64,000 nt of DNA from Halolamina litorea (GCF_026616205.1 NZ_JANHGR010000001.1:1-64000), one strand, 5' to 3'. Numbered from the stretch's first letter, positions 23,186 through 32,623 are shown. The notes: generated from the sequence alone by a model not told the origin. Numbers and translations are program-made.

Positions 23186-24087
23186 GCCCGGAGCCGTGCG
23201 ACCTCCTCCCGGACCACGTCACGTTCGAGCAGCGCCACGCCCGCGAGCACGACGAAGAAACCGATCACGGTCGTCGCCGTGATCGGCTGCTGGAGGACGA
23301 GGTAGCCCGTGATTGCGGCGACGATCGGGACGACGTAGGCAACGAGGTTGGTCCGGACCGGCCCGACCTTCCCGATCAGGGCGAAGTAGATGGGGTAAGC
23401 CAGCGCAGTCGACGGCAGGCCGAGAACGAGCACCGCCGCGACCACCTCTCCGGTGACCGGGCCGGCGGGATGCTCCCCGACCGCGACGCTCGCGAGGTGG
23501 AGCAACAGCGCGCCGCCGGCCATCGACCAGCCCGTGAGCGCGACGCTGTTCATCGACGCGCCGATCCGGCGCAGCAGGACGCTGCCGGCGGCGATGGCGA
23601 CGGCCGCACAGAGAACGTAGAGCTGGCCGAGCGCCGCGCCGCCGGCGAACGTTTCGGGGCCCGGCTGGACGATCACGATCACGCCGACCAGGCCGAGGCC
23701 GACCCCGGCGGCGTCGCGCAGGCCGATCCGCTGGCCCAACACGGGCACCGCGATCACCGGCGCGAGGATCGGGTTCAGCCCGTACATCACCGACGCCGCC
23801 GCGGGCGTGGTGTAGCCCTGTCCGAGGAAGAGCAGGCCGTTGTTGAGCGCGATCAGCGCGACCGCGCCGGCGGCGATGCCGGCGTAGTCGGCGCGGTTCC
23901 CGGGCAGCCAGTCGTCGTGACGGATCGCCGCGTAGCCCAGCAGGAGCGGCGCCGCCACGTCGAAACGCAGGCCGGCGAAGAACAGCGGCGGCAGCGCGCC
24001 GAGCCCGGTCTTGATGGCGACGAAGGAGATACCGAACAGCGACGCGAGCGAGAGGAAGCCGAGCGCGTTCCGGTAGCGAGAGTGCAC
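23182..24087 (-). CDS. DMT superfamily (EamA) transporter
   Basis: 301 residues, ten predicted membrane segments and two EamA repeats. The first repeat begins ALGFLSLASLFGISFVAIKT with the characteristic PLFFAGLRF; the second follows VIVIVQPG. Such proteins export amino acids or other metabolites. Substrate is unknown and no operon partner is visible. Confidence 0.9.
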   Translation of the reverse strand: MHSRYRNALGFLSLASLFGISFVAIKTGLGALPPLFFAGLRFDVAAPLLLGYAAIRHDDWLPGNRADYAGIAAGAVALIALNNGLLFLGQGYTTPAAASVMYGLNPILAPVIAVPVLGQRIGLRDAAGVGLGLVGVIVIVQPGPETFAGGAALGQLYVLCAAVAIAAGSVLLRRIGASMNSVALTGWSMAGGALLLHLASVAVGEHPAGPVTGEVVAAVLVLGLPSTALAYPIYFALIGKVGPVRTNLVAYVVPIVAAITGYLVLQQPITATTVIGFFVVLAGVALLERDVVREEVARLRA

Positions 24088-24183
24088 GTACCCCCGCTAC
24101 CGGATCGGGGTTGAAACGTTCGGCCATCCCGGCACGGCTGCTGTCGCCCGCCCGTGAGCGCCAACGGTCGCCGCCGTGCCTGC

Positions 24184-24190
24184 ATTTATT
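24184..24190 (+). promoter_or_regulatory. TATA-like element setting the propeller start
   Basis: TTTATTG lies ~25-30 bases before the ATG at 24214 but only ~10 before the ATG at 24199, so it favours the later ATG as a leaderless start. Confidence 0.5.
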
Positions 24191-24213
24191 GCCGTTGCAT
24201 GGGTTACTCGCGT

Positions 24214-25233
24214 ATGACTCCGCGCGAACCGCCGGCGTGGCAGACCGTCGAGACGCCGGCGCGGAACACGCTCTACGGCGTGACGGTGTTCGGCTCCGGC
24301 GCCGTCGCCGTCGGCGAGAGCGGCGTCGTGTTCGGCCGGCCCAACGGCGAGGGCTGGCAGCCGATCATCGAACACGGCCCCGCCGGGAACTCGCGCACCC
24401 TCGCGGCCGTCGCCGCCACCGGCGAGGGCGCCCGCGTCTGGTTCGCCGGCGAGAGCGGCGCCGTCGGCACGTACGACGTGGCCGGCGCCGTCAAACGGGA
24501 CTTCTCGAACGTGGACGGGATCGACGCCGACTGGCAGGCCGTCGCCGTGACCGGCGCCGCCAACGAGGAGACGGTCTACCTCGCGACCGACGAGGGCGCC
24601 GTCCTCCGACTCTCAATCGTCGACCGCTCGCTGGAGGTCGGCGAGTTCGTCCGGCCGCCCACCCTCGCCACGGGGCTCGCGGGGCTGGAGGCGCTCGACG
24701 ACGGCCGGCTGGTGGTGCTCTCCCGCGGCGGCCGGCTGTTCGTCACCGAGGACCGCGAGCAGTGGACCACCGTCCAGTTCCAGCCCGACGAGTTCGTCGA
24801 CGTCGCAGCGCAGAGCGCTGCGGGCAACCAGAAATCGGCGACTTCTGGTGACGTGGGCGCCGACGGCGAGGCGATCACCGCGATCCGCGCGCCGGGCGAG
24901 GGCTACCGATACGCGGACGGCGACTCCTTCTCGTTTCCGTTCGGCCAACCCACCTTGACGGCCGTCTCGGCGGCGGTCGGTCGGACCGTCGCCGTCGGCA
25001 CCGGCGGCGGCGTCTACCGCCGCGCACCGGACGGCTGGGTCACCGTCACCACCGACAACGACCGCACGCTCCGGGACGTGGCAGCCGTTCCTGCCGGCGA
25101 CGAGGGCGGCGCTCGGGACGTGGCCGTCGGCGCCGCTGGAACGATCCTGGAACGCGGCGGCATCCCCGACGGGACGGCCGACTGGAGCGAGCCGCCGGGC
25201 GGCGACGACGAAGAGGGCGGCAGTATCTACTGA
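24214..25233 (+). CDS. Beta-propeller family protein, paralogue 1 (cytoplasmic)
   Basis: 339 residues without signal peptide or membrane segment. Repeated short blades contain WFAGESGAVGTYDV, AVGESGVV and end with VGAAGTILERGG, resembling Ycf48/BNR-type propellers that repeat VG..G.I. Three more members occur in this window (43685, 44852, 57399), sharing W..VE(S/T)P near the start, WFAG.(S/N)G..G..D and AVTG. Function unknown. Residues 197-213 appear inserted relative to the paralogues and coincide with a palindromic DNA element (24804-24849). The first in-frame ATG at 24199 is the alternative start. Confidence 0.8.
   Translation: MTPREPPAWQTVETPARNTLYGVTVFGSGAVAVGESGVVFGRPNGEGWQPIIEHGPAGNSRTLAAVAATGEGARVWFAGESGAVGTYDVAGAVKRDFSNVDGIDADWQAVAVTGAANEETVYLATDEGAVLRLSIVDRSLEVGEFVRPPTLATGLAGLEALDDGRLVVLSRGGRLFVTEDREQWTTVQFQPDEFVDVAAQSAAGNQKSATSGDVGADGEAITAIRAPGEGYRYADGDSFSFPFGQPTLTAVSAAVGRTVAVGTGGGVYRRAPDGWVTVTTDNDRTLRDVAAVPAGDEGGARDVAVGAAGTILERGGIPDGTADWSEPPGGDDEEGGSIY
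24804..24849. repeat. REP-like paired palindromes inside propeller paralogue 1
   Basis: Two adjacent hairpins lie in the coding sequence: an 8-bp stem (24804-24811 with 24815-24822, loop AGA) and a 7-bp stem (24827-24833 with 24843-24849). The ACCAGA/TCTGGT core is shared with the intergenic element at 40258-40342. The frame is kept, adding about 17 residues. Confidence 0.55.
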
Positions 25234-26150
25234 GGCGGTTCGTCTTCGAACGCCGCGACAGTCTCGAAGCTCCCGTCCGCTATCGACTCGCTCAGGCCCC
25301 GGTAGTCGACGCTGTCGGGCATCTCCCCGGGGTACTTCCGCTGGAAGAAGCTCACGACGTTCTCCACGTCGCGGGCCAGCAGGTCGTCGGCGTTCTCGTG
25401 GTCGGTCGGGACCGCCTGGGGCCAGTCGAAGACGGTGACGCCGCTCTCGGCGACGGCGACGTTGTGCTGGCTCATGTCGCAGTGGACGTAGCCCGCCTCG
25501 TAGGCGTCCTTCATTTCCCGCAGCACGAGGTCACAGACCGCGACGACCTGTTCGGAGGGGAACGAGGCGCGTTCGAGTTCGACGCCCTCGAACTTCTCCA
25601 TCAGGATCGCGTGGCGGTTCTGGTCGACCGGTCGCGGGACCGACACCTCGGGGTAGAGTTCGGAAAGCACCTCGTGTTCCCGTTCGGCGGCCTTCCGGGC
25701 GGTGTAGAACCACGAGACGTGGTCGTTCTCGGAGGTGTAGTCACGCTCCTTGTGGATCTTCCGGAAGCCGGTGTACCCCTCGCGGTGGTACTTCAGCGCC
25801 ATCGGGCGGTAGGACTGCACCTCGTAGACGTCGCCCTCCTTGCCGACGCCGAGGGGGGCGCCGACGCCCTCGATGGTCCCGCGCTCGGAGAACGTCCGGA
25901 GTGCGAGGCAGTCGTACCCCTCGAAGGTGAGGCGATACCCCTCGTACTGCATCGTCTTGCGCTCGATCAGTTCGCGTTCCGAACAGCGACCCAACCGATA
26001 GTCGACCTCCTCCTCGGTCATGTCGGCGTAGTCGGGGAGCTTCCCGCGGTTGACCCACTCCGAGAAGCGCATCCCCTGTTCGAGCCCCGAGAGGAGGTAG
26101 AAGTCCTCGTCCTCCAACTCGGCCATCACGCTCGCGACGTTGCCGACCAT
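25227..26150 (-). CDS. rio2: RIO2-type serine/threonine protein kinase
   Basis: 307 residues: an N-terminal winged helix (residues ~1-85), then the RIO kinase domain with GVGKEGDVYEV nucleotide loop, the catalytic HCDMSQHNV and the metal-binding VFDWPQ. RIO2 kinases act in late small-subunit ribosome maturation in archaea and eukaryotes. It overlaps the propeller gene tail-to-tail by 7 bp. Confidence 0.95.
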   Translation of the reverse strand: MVGNVASVMAELEDEDFYLLSGLEQGMRFSEWVNRGKLPDYADMTEEEVDYRLGRCSERELIERKTMQYEGYRLTFEGYDCLALRTFSERGTIEGVGAPLGVGKEGDVYEVQSYRPMALKYHREGYTGFRKIHKERDYTSENDHVSWFYTARKAAEREHEVLSELYPEVSVPRPVDQNRHAILMEKFEGVELERASFPSEQVVAVCDLVLREMKDAYEAGYVHCDMSQHNVAVAESGVTVFDWPQAVPTDHENADDLLARDVENVVSFFQRKYPGEMPDSVDYRGLSESIADGSFETVAAFEDEPPQ

Positions 26151-26574
26151 ACGGGCTCTCGGTGGTCCGTGGGAAAAAGCGTGCCGCGTTATACGTGGAT
26201 GGTGTTTGGGGTGGTTCTGTTGTGAACAGAGTCAGCAACACCTCGAAAGCCCCCGTTCGCTCGGCTCGCGCGGCTCGCTGTGCGCGCTCCCGTCGGTCGC
26301 GTGCTTGCGTCGCCGTGCTTCCCCGAGCGAACGGCCCCTTTCAGTCCCGCCCCTACTGCACCGGCCACGAACCTCCCCAACCGACTCGGTCGCTGACGCT
26401 CCCTCCTCCCTCGCGCTCGCGTCGCGCACGGAGGCGTTGTGCGGGCGACCCATGCGTCGCCCGCACGGCCAGTGAGAGCTTCGCTCTCACTCTGCTCGCG
26501 CTTCGCGCCGACCGCACGAGAAACGTCGACGGCCCACCGGAACCGCTTTTCGCCTCCCCCGCCCATCGCCGGCC
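26151..26574. other. 424-bp intergenic region, no gene seen
   Basis: This divergent region between rio2 and the lipoate ligase gene has no credible coding frame. The left part next to rio2 is relatively A/T-rich and should hold its promoter. The centre is rich in CGCTCG/CTCGCG runs, and the right part has two hairpins (separate entry). It resembles the repetitive G+C-rich intergenic DNA common in haloarchaea. Confidence 0.6.
26439..26491. repeat. Tandem hairpins, REP-like
   Basis: There is an 11-bp perfect stem (26439-26449 with 26456-26466, loop of 6) followed by a 9-bp stem (26471-26479 with 26483-26491, loop TTC). The second contains GAGCTTCGCTC, which recurs at 40327-40339. This suggests a dispersed palindromic element rather than a gene-specific terminator. 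Confidence 0.5.
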
Positions 26575-27393
26575 ATGACCGACCACGCCGACCGGGAGTG
26601 GCGCCTGATCCGCGAGGAGGCCCGCCCCGGCCCGCTGCAGATGGCGCTTGACGAGGTGGCCGCCGAGACCGCGGCCGCGGGCGGCCCGCGCACGGTCCGG
26701 GTCTACCGCTGGGCCCCCTCCTGTCTCTCGATGGGCTACGGGCAGGCCGTTGACACCGTCGACTGGGAGCACTGCGAGGCCGCCGGCGTTGACGTGACCC
26801 GGCGCCAGACCGGCGGCGGTGGCATCTACCACGACAACGAGGGCGACATCGCCTACTCCATCGCCGCCCCGGCCGACGAACTGCCGGGCGAACTCATCGA
26901 GAGCTACCACGAACTCTGCCCGCCGATCCTGGACGCCTTCGCCCGCCTCGGCGTCGACGCCGACTTCGTCGAGAGCGAGCGCCCGTCGATCTATCACCCC
27001 GCCTGCTACCTCCGCGCGCTCCACCCGGCCCACGACATCGTGAGCGACGGCGGGGCGGGCCGGAAGCTGGCCGGGAACGCCCAGTACCGCCGGAAGGAGG
27101 CCGTCATCCAGCACGGCTCACTGACCTACGACTCGCGCCCCGAAGCCCACCTCGCAGTGTTCGCCGATCCGGACGTGACCGTCGAGCAGTTCGAGGAACG
27201 CGTGACGGGGATCACCGACCTCGTGGACGTTACCCGCGCCGAGGCCGTCGACGCCGTCGAGAGTGCGCTACAGGATTGGGCCGACGCCGAGGAAGGTTCG
27301 TGGACCGAGGCCGAACTGGAGCGTGCCGAGGAGATCGCCGACACGAAGTACAGGAACGACGCGTGGATCCGGGACCGCGAGGCCGAGCGGTAG
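26575..27393 (+). CDS. Lipoate--protein ligase A-like protein (biotin/lipoate ligase family)
   Basis: 272 residues. The family motif RRQTGGGGIYHDNEGDIAYS and the conserved lysine in GRKLAGNAQYR are present; the C-terminus (YRNDAWIRDRE) resembles the LplA accessory segment. The protein should attach lipoate or octanoate to the E2 or H subunit of a 2-oxoacid dehydrogenase or glycine cleavage system, none of which is in this window. It is directly abutted by the convergent peroxiredoxin gene. Confidence 0.88.
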   Translation: MTDHADREWRLIREEARPGPLQMALDEVAAETAAAGGPRTVRVYRWAPSCLSMGYGQAVDTVDWEHCEAAGVDVTRRQTGGGGIYHDNEGDIAYSIAAPADELPGELIESYHELCPPILDAFARLGVDADFVESERPSIYHPACYLRALHPAHDIVSDGGAGRKLAGNAQYRRKEAVIQHGSLTYDSRPEAHLAVFADPDVTVEQFEERVTGITDLVDVTRAEAVDAVESALQDWADAEEGSWTEAELERAEEIADTKYRNDAWIRDREAER

Positions 27394-27921
27394 TCAGAAC
27401 GCCGGCTCGGCCTCGCCGCCGAGTTCCCGGACGATCGCTTGGTGGATCTCGTCGACGGGCGGCGTGTCCCGCGTCGGGTCGAGCCAGTGGTCGCCGAGCC
27501 ACTTGTACCGGACCGTCCGGTCCGTATCGATCAGGAAACAGGAGCGCCGGGCGCGCCGGAACAGCCCCATCGCGCGGTAGTCGACCTCGAAGGCCTCGCT
27601 TATCTTCAGGTCGGTGTCGGCGTAGAGGGGGTACTTGAGGTTCAGCGAGTCGATGAACCGCCGGTGCATCGTCGGCCCGGACTTGCTGATGCCGACGACG
27701 CCCACGTCGTCGTTGCTCGTGAACCACTCGAAGTCCCGGAACGAACACCATTCGGATACGCAGTCCGGGCTGAAGTCCATCGTGTAGAAGTTCAGCAGGA
27801 TCGGCCGCTCGGCGAGCAGCCGCGAAAAGCGCATCTGGGCGGTGTCGCCGTCGGGGGTGACGAACGTCGCCTCGAAGTCAGGAGCTTTCTCCCCCACAGC
27901 GAGCCCGTCCGATTGCGACAT
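27394..27921 (-). CDS. Peroxiredoxin / redoxin-domain protein (AhpC/TSA)
   Basis: 175 residues with a thioredoxin-like peroxiredoxin fold: GEKAPDFEATFVTPDG, FYTMDFSPDCVSEWCSFRD and VGISKSGP. The usual peroxidatic TPxC is replaced by SPDC, with another Cys five residues later, so it may be a BCP-like or divergent enzyme; catalytic Cys assignment is uncertain. ATG at 27921 chosen (MSQSDGLAVGEKAPD); an ATG nine codons earlier is less family-like. Confidence 0.85.
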   Translation of the reverse strand: MSQSDGLAVGEKAPDFEATFVTPDGDTAQMRFSRLLAERPILLNFYTMDFSPDCVSEWCSFRDFEWFTSNDDVGVVGISKSGPTMHRRFIDSLNLKYPLYADTDLKISEAFEVDYRAMGLFRRARRSCFLIDTDRTVRYKWLGDHWLDPTRDTPPVDEIHQAIVRELGGEAEPAF

Positions 27922-28013
27922 TAGCGGCGCTACGGAGCCGAACGGCATGGGTCTTTGGCTCCCCCGACCGTGGATAGCGAACAGCTTTTGCCGGTCGCTC
28001 GCCGACTCCGACC

Positions 28014-28844
28014 ATGCTCAGGATCGGCGCTCACGTCTCCATCGCGGGCGGGGTCGACAATGCGGTCGAGCGACAGGTCGAGATCGACGGCAACTGCGGG
28101 CAGGTGTTCACCCACTCCCCACAGGTCTGGGACCACGGCGAGATCACCGACGAGGAGGCCGCACGCTTCCGCGAGGAGACCGCCGAGGAACTGGCGGGGC
28201 CGTGGGTCATCCACTCCTCGTACCTCGTGAACCTCTGTACGCCCAAGGAGGGGCTGCGCGAGAAGAGCCGCGACTCGATGCAACAGGAGGTCGACGCCGC
28301 CGCCCGGCTGGGGATCGACTACGTCAACGTCCACCTCGGCGCCCACACCGGCGCCGGCGTCGACGGCGGGCTGGAGAACGCCGCGGGCGTCGTCGACAGC
28401 CTCGACGTGCCCGACGACGTGACGGTCCTCATCGAGAGCGACGCCGGCAGCGGCACCAAACTCGGCGGGCAGTTCGAACACCTCGCGCGGATCATCGACG
28501 AGACCGACGAGGAGATCGGCGTCTGTATCGACACCGCCCATACGTTCGCGGCGGGCTACGACCTCTCCACCGCGGAGGCCGTCGACGAGACCGTCGCGGA
28601 GTTCGACGACGTGGTCGGCACCGAGTACCTCCACGCGATCCACCTCAACGACTCCAAACACGAGTGCGGGACGAACAAGGACGAACACGCCCACATCGGC
28701 GACGGCTACATCGGCGACGAGGGGATGGGCCGGATCATCAACCACCCCGAGTGGCGCGACGTGCCGCTCGTGCTCGAAACCCCGACGGAGGACGGCCGTA
28801 GCTTCGCGTGGAACGTCGAACACGTCCGGGAACTCCGGGAGTAG
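28014..28844 (+). CDS. nfo: Endonuclease IV (AP endonuclease)
   Basis: 276 residues. The TIM-barrel metal-site motifs are readable: [10 protein letters not shown] at the N-terminus, [52 protein letters not shown] and VLETPTEDG. It cleaves DNA 5' to abasic sites in base-excision repair. Length is normal. It starts ~90 bp from the divergent peroxiredoxin gene. Confidence 0.96.
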   Translation: MLRIGAHVSIAGGVDNAVERQVEIDGNCGQVFTHSPQVWDHGEITDEEAARFREETAEELAGPWVIHSSYLVNLCTPKEGLREKSRDSMQQEVDAAARLGIDYVNVHLGAHTGAGVDGGLENAAGVVDSLDVPDDVTVLIESDAGSGTKLGGQFEHLARIIDETDEEIGVCIDTAHTFAAGYDLSTAEAVDETVAEFDDVVGTEYLHAIHLNDSKHECGTNKDEHAHIGDGYIGDEGMGRIINHPEWRDVPLVLETPTEDGRSFAWNVEHVRELRE

Positions 28845-28911
28845 CTGACACTCTCGGAGAAACGTATATACGTCCCTACCAGTTCCCAACGAGTATGACT
28901 GGGAGGCGACG

Positions 28912-30894
28912 ATGAGCAACGGAGCCGTCTCCTTCTCGCTCGCCGACGGCGTGCTGACGGTCCGTGACGAGGCCGGCGGCGGCGAACTCTCGCTGGAAGT
29001 CGACGAGGGCGCCTCGACGACGCCCGCGACGGGCGCGTGGTTCGACGTCCCCGTCGACGGTGCGGTGAGCCTCGAGACGACGGCTATCGAGATGCGAAAC
29101 GCGACCTCCGCACAACTGCGGAGCGACGACGGCGAGCACTACGGCTCGGTCGACGGCGCGTTCGAACTCAGCGGCGGCGTCTACGCCGACGTCTCCGCGG
29201 CGGTGAAGCTCCTCGTCTACGTCGAGGAGGGGCCGATCGAGGGGCGCCTCGTCGGCGACCCCAACAACCCGGACTCGCTGCTCCTGACCTTCGAGGAGCC
29301 CACGCGAGTCGTCGTCGGCGCCCGGTCGTTCCACGAGACGCCGGTCGCGACGATGACGATCCGGGACGACCCCGCGGACCTGATGACGGCCGTCTCCCAC
29401 CTCGGCTCGTCGATCAAGGAGTGGTCGGCGGAGCGGTCGTGGCCGACGCTGCGGGGGCACCCGCCCGGGATCGAGGTCGGCGACGAACGACACATCCCGG
29501 ACGGCCTCTCGATCCCCGATACCGAGGTCACCGTCGGTGTCCCACTCGACGTGGCGGACGTGCTCCGCGTGGCGCCGTTAGCACACTACTTCGGCGCGGA
29601 GGTGGTCCCTGCCGACCGTGCGGAGCTGCGACTCGGCAGCCAGCACGTCGAGGCCCTGGGGTCGGGCGCCGAACTGGAGCAGTCGGTGGACGACCTGCTG
29701 GCCCACGCGCTCGTCCTCGACAGTCTCGTTCGGATCGGCGGCTACTACTCGCTGCCCCGCTACGAGTACGAGGAACTCGCGCCCGAACTCCCGTTCTACC
29801 CGCCGGAACTCTACGACGAGCCGGTCCACCGACAGCTTCTCGAGTACCTGGAGGTTTCCGTCGACACCGTCGCCCCGTACGCCCCCGACTGGCCCGCGGT
29901 CGGGACCCTCCACCCGACCATCGACGACGCCGAGACGCTGCCGTACCTGCTGAACACGCTTTCGAGGGTCCACGTCACCGAGGACGCCACCCCTCGGGAC
30001 CCCGCGACGCTGCACAAACCGATCGACATCTCGACGAACCTCTCGCCCCCGCCCCATGTCGCCGCGTTCCCCCCGGCGGCCCGCGAGCGCGCCACCGGCC
30101 ACGAGGAGCAGGCCGCCGGTGACGCCTCGGTGCTGTTCGTCGGCTGGGACCGTCCCGAACCGGACTCGTTCGCCCGGGCCGATTGGGGCCGCTTCCGTCT
30201 CGAGGGGGTCCCGACAGCGACCTACCGTCGATCGGTCACGCGGACGGAACTGCGCTCGTTGCTGGCCGAGCCGTACGCGTACGTCCACTACGGCAACCGC
30301 GTCTCCGCGGACGGATTCGTCTGTTCGGACGGCGTCCTCGCGTTCGATGACCTCCCCGATGGGACCGCGGGAGCGATCTCGTTCCAGTGGGACCGCCCGA
30401 CGGTCGCGCCGCTCACGGGGCTGTTCGATACCGTGTCGGTCGCCTGCCTGTCGGCCGAGTCCCTCCGGTACGACACCACGCGGGCGCTCGCCGCCTATCT
30501 GATGGTCGGCCGGTCCGTTGCGTCGAGCGCCCGCCTCGCCGGCGCCGACGAGACGCGGTTCGTCGGCGACCCTACGCTCTCGGTCACGCGCCGCCCGATC
30601 GGGCACTGCCCCCCGATCTTCCACGTCGAGCGGAGCGGCGCCGACGAGTACCAGCTCTCGGTCGAACTCGACACGGACGAACACGACCCCCTCGGACGCG
30701 TCATGTGGGCTCGCTTCGAGAACGGCCCGGACGGCCATCGGCTCGCCGGCACGCACGACCGGCTCGGCCACCCTCTTTCGGCGGCGGAACTGGAGCACCT
30801 CCTCGATTCGGACGGCATCTTCCGGTTCGGCTGGGGGCCGACGTCGAACGGCCTCCCCGACCCCCCGATACTCAAGGACTACCTCCCCGAGTAG
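28912..30894 (+). CDS. Uncharacterised haloarchaeal protein with possible caspase-like (CHAT/gingipain-like) C-terminal domain
   Basis: 660 residues; I do not recognise the N-terminal ~430, which is acidic, soluble and beta-rich at first (SFSLADGVLTVRDE) and helical around 245-300. In the C-terminal part His459 lies in YAYVHYGN, followed by a strand-rich stretch, then Cys512 in VSVACLSAES, and a final FVGDP (550-554). His...Cys on neighbouring strands followed by a terminal GDP is the layout of CHAT and C25 peptidases, so I suggest a divergent caspase-like fold. No signal peptide. The preceding gene is nfo and the following a PGF-CTERM protein; neither explains it. Confidence 0.75.
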   Translation: MSNGAVSFSLADGVLTVRDEAGGGELSLEVDEGASTTPATGAWFDVPVDGAVSLETTAIEMRNATSAQLRSDDGEHYGSVDGAFELSGGVYADVSAAVKLLVYVEEGPIEGRLVGDPNNPDSLLLTFEEPTRVVVGARSFHETPVATMTIRDDPADLMTAVSHLGSSIKEWSAERSWPTLRGHPPGIEVGDERHIPDGLSIPDTEVTVGVPLDVADVLRVAPLAHYFGAEVVPADRAELRLGSQHVEALGSGAELEQSVDDLLAHALVLDSLVRIGGYYSLPRYEYEELAPELPFYPPELYDEPVHRQLLEYLEVSVDTVAPYAPDWPAVGTLHPTIDDAETLPYLLNTLSRVHVTEDATPRDPATLHKPIDISTNLSPPPHVAAFPPAARERATGHEEQAAGDASVLFVGWDRPEPDSFARADWGRFRLEGVPTATYRRSVTRTELRSLLAEPYAYVHYGNRVSADGFVCSDGVLAFDDLPDGTAGAISFQWDRPTVAPLTGLFDTVSVACLSAESLRYDTTRALAAYLMVGRSVASSARLAGADETRFVGDPTLSVTRRPIGHCPPIFHVERSGADEYQLSVELDTDEHDPLGRVMWARFENGPDGHRLAGTHDRLGHPLSAAELEHLLDSDGIFRFGWGPTSNGLPDPPILKDYLPE

Positions 30895-30938
30895 ACCGCT
30901 TCCGAGGCTGACTTACGACTCCACGCCCAACACCCGCT

Positions 30939-31796
30939 ATGCGACCGCTCCTCCTCGTCGCGCTGCTCTCGCTGCTCGTCGCGCCCGCCGCGGGTGCGGC
31001 CGCGCCGGCCGACGCGTCGGCGCCCGATCGGGCGGCGATCCAGTCGGACACCACGCTCAGCGGTACCGTCTCCTACCTCAACGGCACCGCCGTCGCCGAC
31101 GCAACGGTGCTGGTCGGGAGCGAAGCCCGGCTCGGCAACGCGACCGAAAGCGAACTCCGTGAGATCGCCGCCGAACAGCCCGACGGCGTCGCCGCGACGA
31201 CGACCAACGCCTCCGGGGGGTACGAACTGACTGTCCCCGCCGAGATCGACGCCGAGACCGTCGTCGCCGTCTCCGAGGCGGGCGTGAGTGCGCCACGGAA
31301 CTACGTCGCCGGCCGGATGGACCTCACCGTCCGCACGACGAGCACGCTGACCTTCGAGTCGCCGACCGTCCCCGCCGAACCCGGCGGCCGGATCGACCTC
31401 CCGTTCACACTCACCCACACCGGCGACCAGCCCCTCGAAGGACTCTCGCTCTCGCTGACGACACCCCAGGGCTGGAACTTCGTCTCGGCGTCCTCCGACA
31501 CCGGGACGTTCCACGAGAGCAACCGCACGTTCACGTGGGACACCATCGAGCCCGGTGAGACCGTCGAAGCGAACTTCCGGATCTTCGTCGGCCTGAACGC
31601 GATCAACGACTCCGCGCAGGTGTACGACCTCACCACCTTCGCCGCCAGCGACACCCACTCGATCGAGTCCTCCGCACAGGTCCGGGTGCGCTACCCGACC
31701 GAGCGTAGCGACGCCGAAGCGCCTGGCTTCGGCACCCCCGCCGCGCTGATCGCCGTCGCCGGCGTCGCCGCGGCCGCGCTGGCCCGCCGCGACTGA
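30939..31796 (+). CDS. Exported PGF-CTERM surface protein
   Basis: 285 residues. A Sec-type signal peptide (LLLVALLSLLVAPAAGAAAP) is followed by a carboxypeptidase-regulatory-like beta domain (TTLSGTVSYLNGTAVADATV) and a second Ig-like beta domain with N-glycosylation sequons (for example NRTF). The end is PGFGTPAALIAVAGVAAAAL plus ARRD, a PGF-CTERM sorting signal, which archaeosortase A would replace by a lipid anchor on the S-layer side. Ligand unknown. Confidence 0.85.
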   Translation: MRPLLLVALLSLLVAPAAGAAAPADASAPDRAAIQSDTTLSGTVSYLNGTAVADATVLVGSEARLGNATESELREIAAEQPDGVAATTTNASGGYELTVPAEIDAETVVAVSEAGVSAPRNYVAGRMDLTVRTTSTLTFESPTVPAEPGGRIDLPFTLTHTGDQPLEGLSLSLTTPQGWNFVSASSDTGTFHESNRTFTWDTIEPGETVEANFRIFVGLNAINDSAQVYDLTTFAASDTHSIESSAQVRVRYPTERSDAEAPGFGTPAALIAVAGVAAAALARRD

Positions 31797-31834
31797 CCGA
31801 CCCACTTTTCCACGATCCGGTGCCATCGACGCCC

Positions 31835-32623
31835 GTGCGGGAGTTCACCCCGGAGTACCTCGAACACACGCGCCGCGGCATGTGGGAGTCGACGGCGGCG
31901 CTCGACGCTCTCGCGCTCGACGACCGGGAGCGCGTGCTGGACGTGGGCTGTGGCACGGGCGAACTCTCCCGGGTGCTCGCGGCCGAAACCCCCGGCGAGG
32001 TCATCGGCGTCGACGCCGACCCGCGGCTGCTCGCGGTTGCCAGCGAGGAGACCGGCCTGCCGACCGTCGGCGGTGATGCGACCCGGCTGCCGTTCGGCGA
32101 CGGCGTCGCCGACCTCGTCGTCTGTCAGGCGCTGTTGATCAATCTCCCCGACCCCGCCGCAGCCGTCCGGGAGTTCGCCCGCGTCTCGGAGGATCTCGTC
32201 GCGGCGATCGAGCCGAACAACGCCGCCGTGGCGGTCGCCTCGACGGTCGACACTGAGGAACGACTGGAGCGGGAGGTGCGGGAGGCGTACCTCGACGGCG
32301 TCGAGACCGACGTGGCGATGGGCGAGCGTGTCCCCGACCTGTTCGAGGCGGCCGGCGTCGACGTGATCGACCGACGTACCTACGAGCACGAGAAGCTTGT
32401 CGAACCGCCGTACTCGGAGCCGGCGCTGGAGGACGCCGCCCGGAAGGCAAGCGGTGCCGGGATCGCCGAGCACGAGACCGAACTCCGCGCCGCGGGCGTC
32501 GACTACGACGAGCTCCGCGCTCGCTGGCGCGAGATGGGCCGAGAGGTCGTGGCCGCGATGGGTGAGGAGCGCTACCGCCGGCGCGAGGTGGTACCCTTCG
32601 AGGTGACGGTGGGGCGGGTCTGA
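31835..32623 (+). CDS. Class I SAM-dependent methyltransferase
   Basis: 262 residues. Motif I is VLDVGCGTGELSRVL, the acidic end of strand 2 is VIGVDAD, and motif IV-like VVCQALLINLPDP follows. It belongs to the Methyltransf_11/UbiE-like group; substrate unknown. Start chosen is the GTG at 31835 because ACTTTTCC (31804-31811) lies ~27 bases upstream; the GTG at 31820 is the alternative. Confidence 0.86.
   Translation: MREFTPEYLEHTRRGMWESTAALDALALDDRERVLDVGCGTGELSRVLAAETPGEVIGVDADPRLLAVASEETGLPTVGGDATRLPFGDGVADLVVCQALLINLPDPAAAVREFARVSEDLVAAIEPNNAAVAVASTVDTEERLEREVREAYLDGVETDVAMGERVPDLFEAAGVDVIDRRTYEHEKLVEPPYSEPALEDAARKASGAGIAEHETELRAAGVDYDELRARWREMGREVVAAMGEERYRRREVVPFEVTVGRV

Noticed and set aside
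21970-24114. 714-residue plus-strand frame across the phosphate permease and the DMT gene
   Set aside because: It is Arg/Pro/Asp-rich, frame-shifted from a clear permease and antisense to a clear exporter; a G+C-driven shadow.
26232-26566. Small genes in the rio2-lplA gap
   Set aside because: All frames are Arg/Ser/Ala-rich, overlap hairpins and lack promoter or ribosome-site support.
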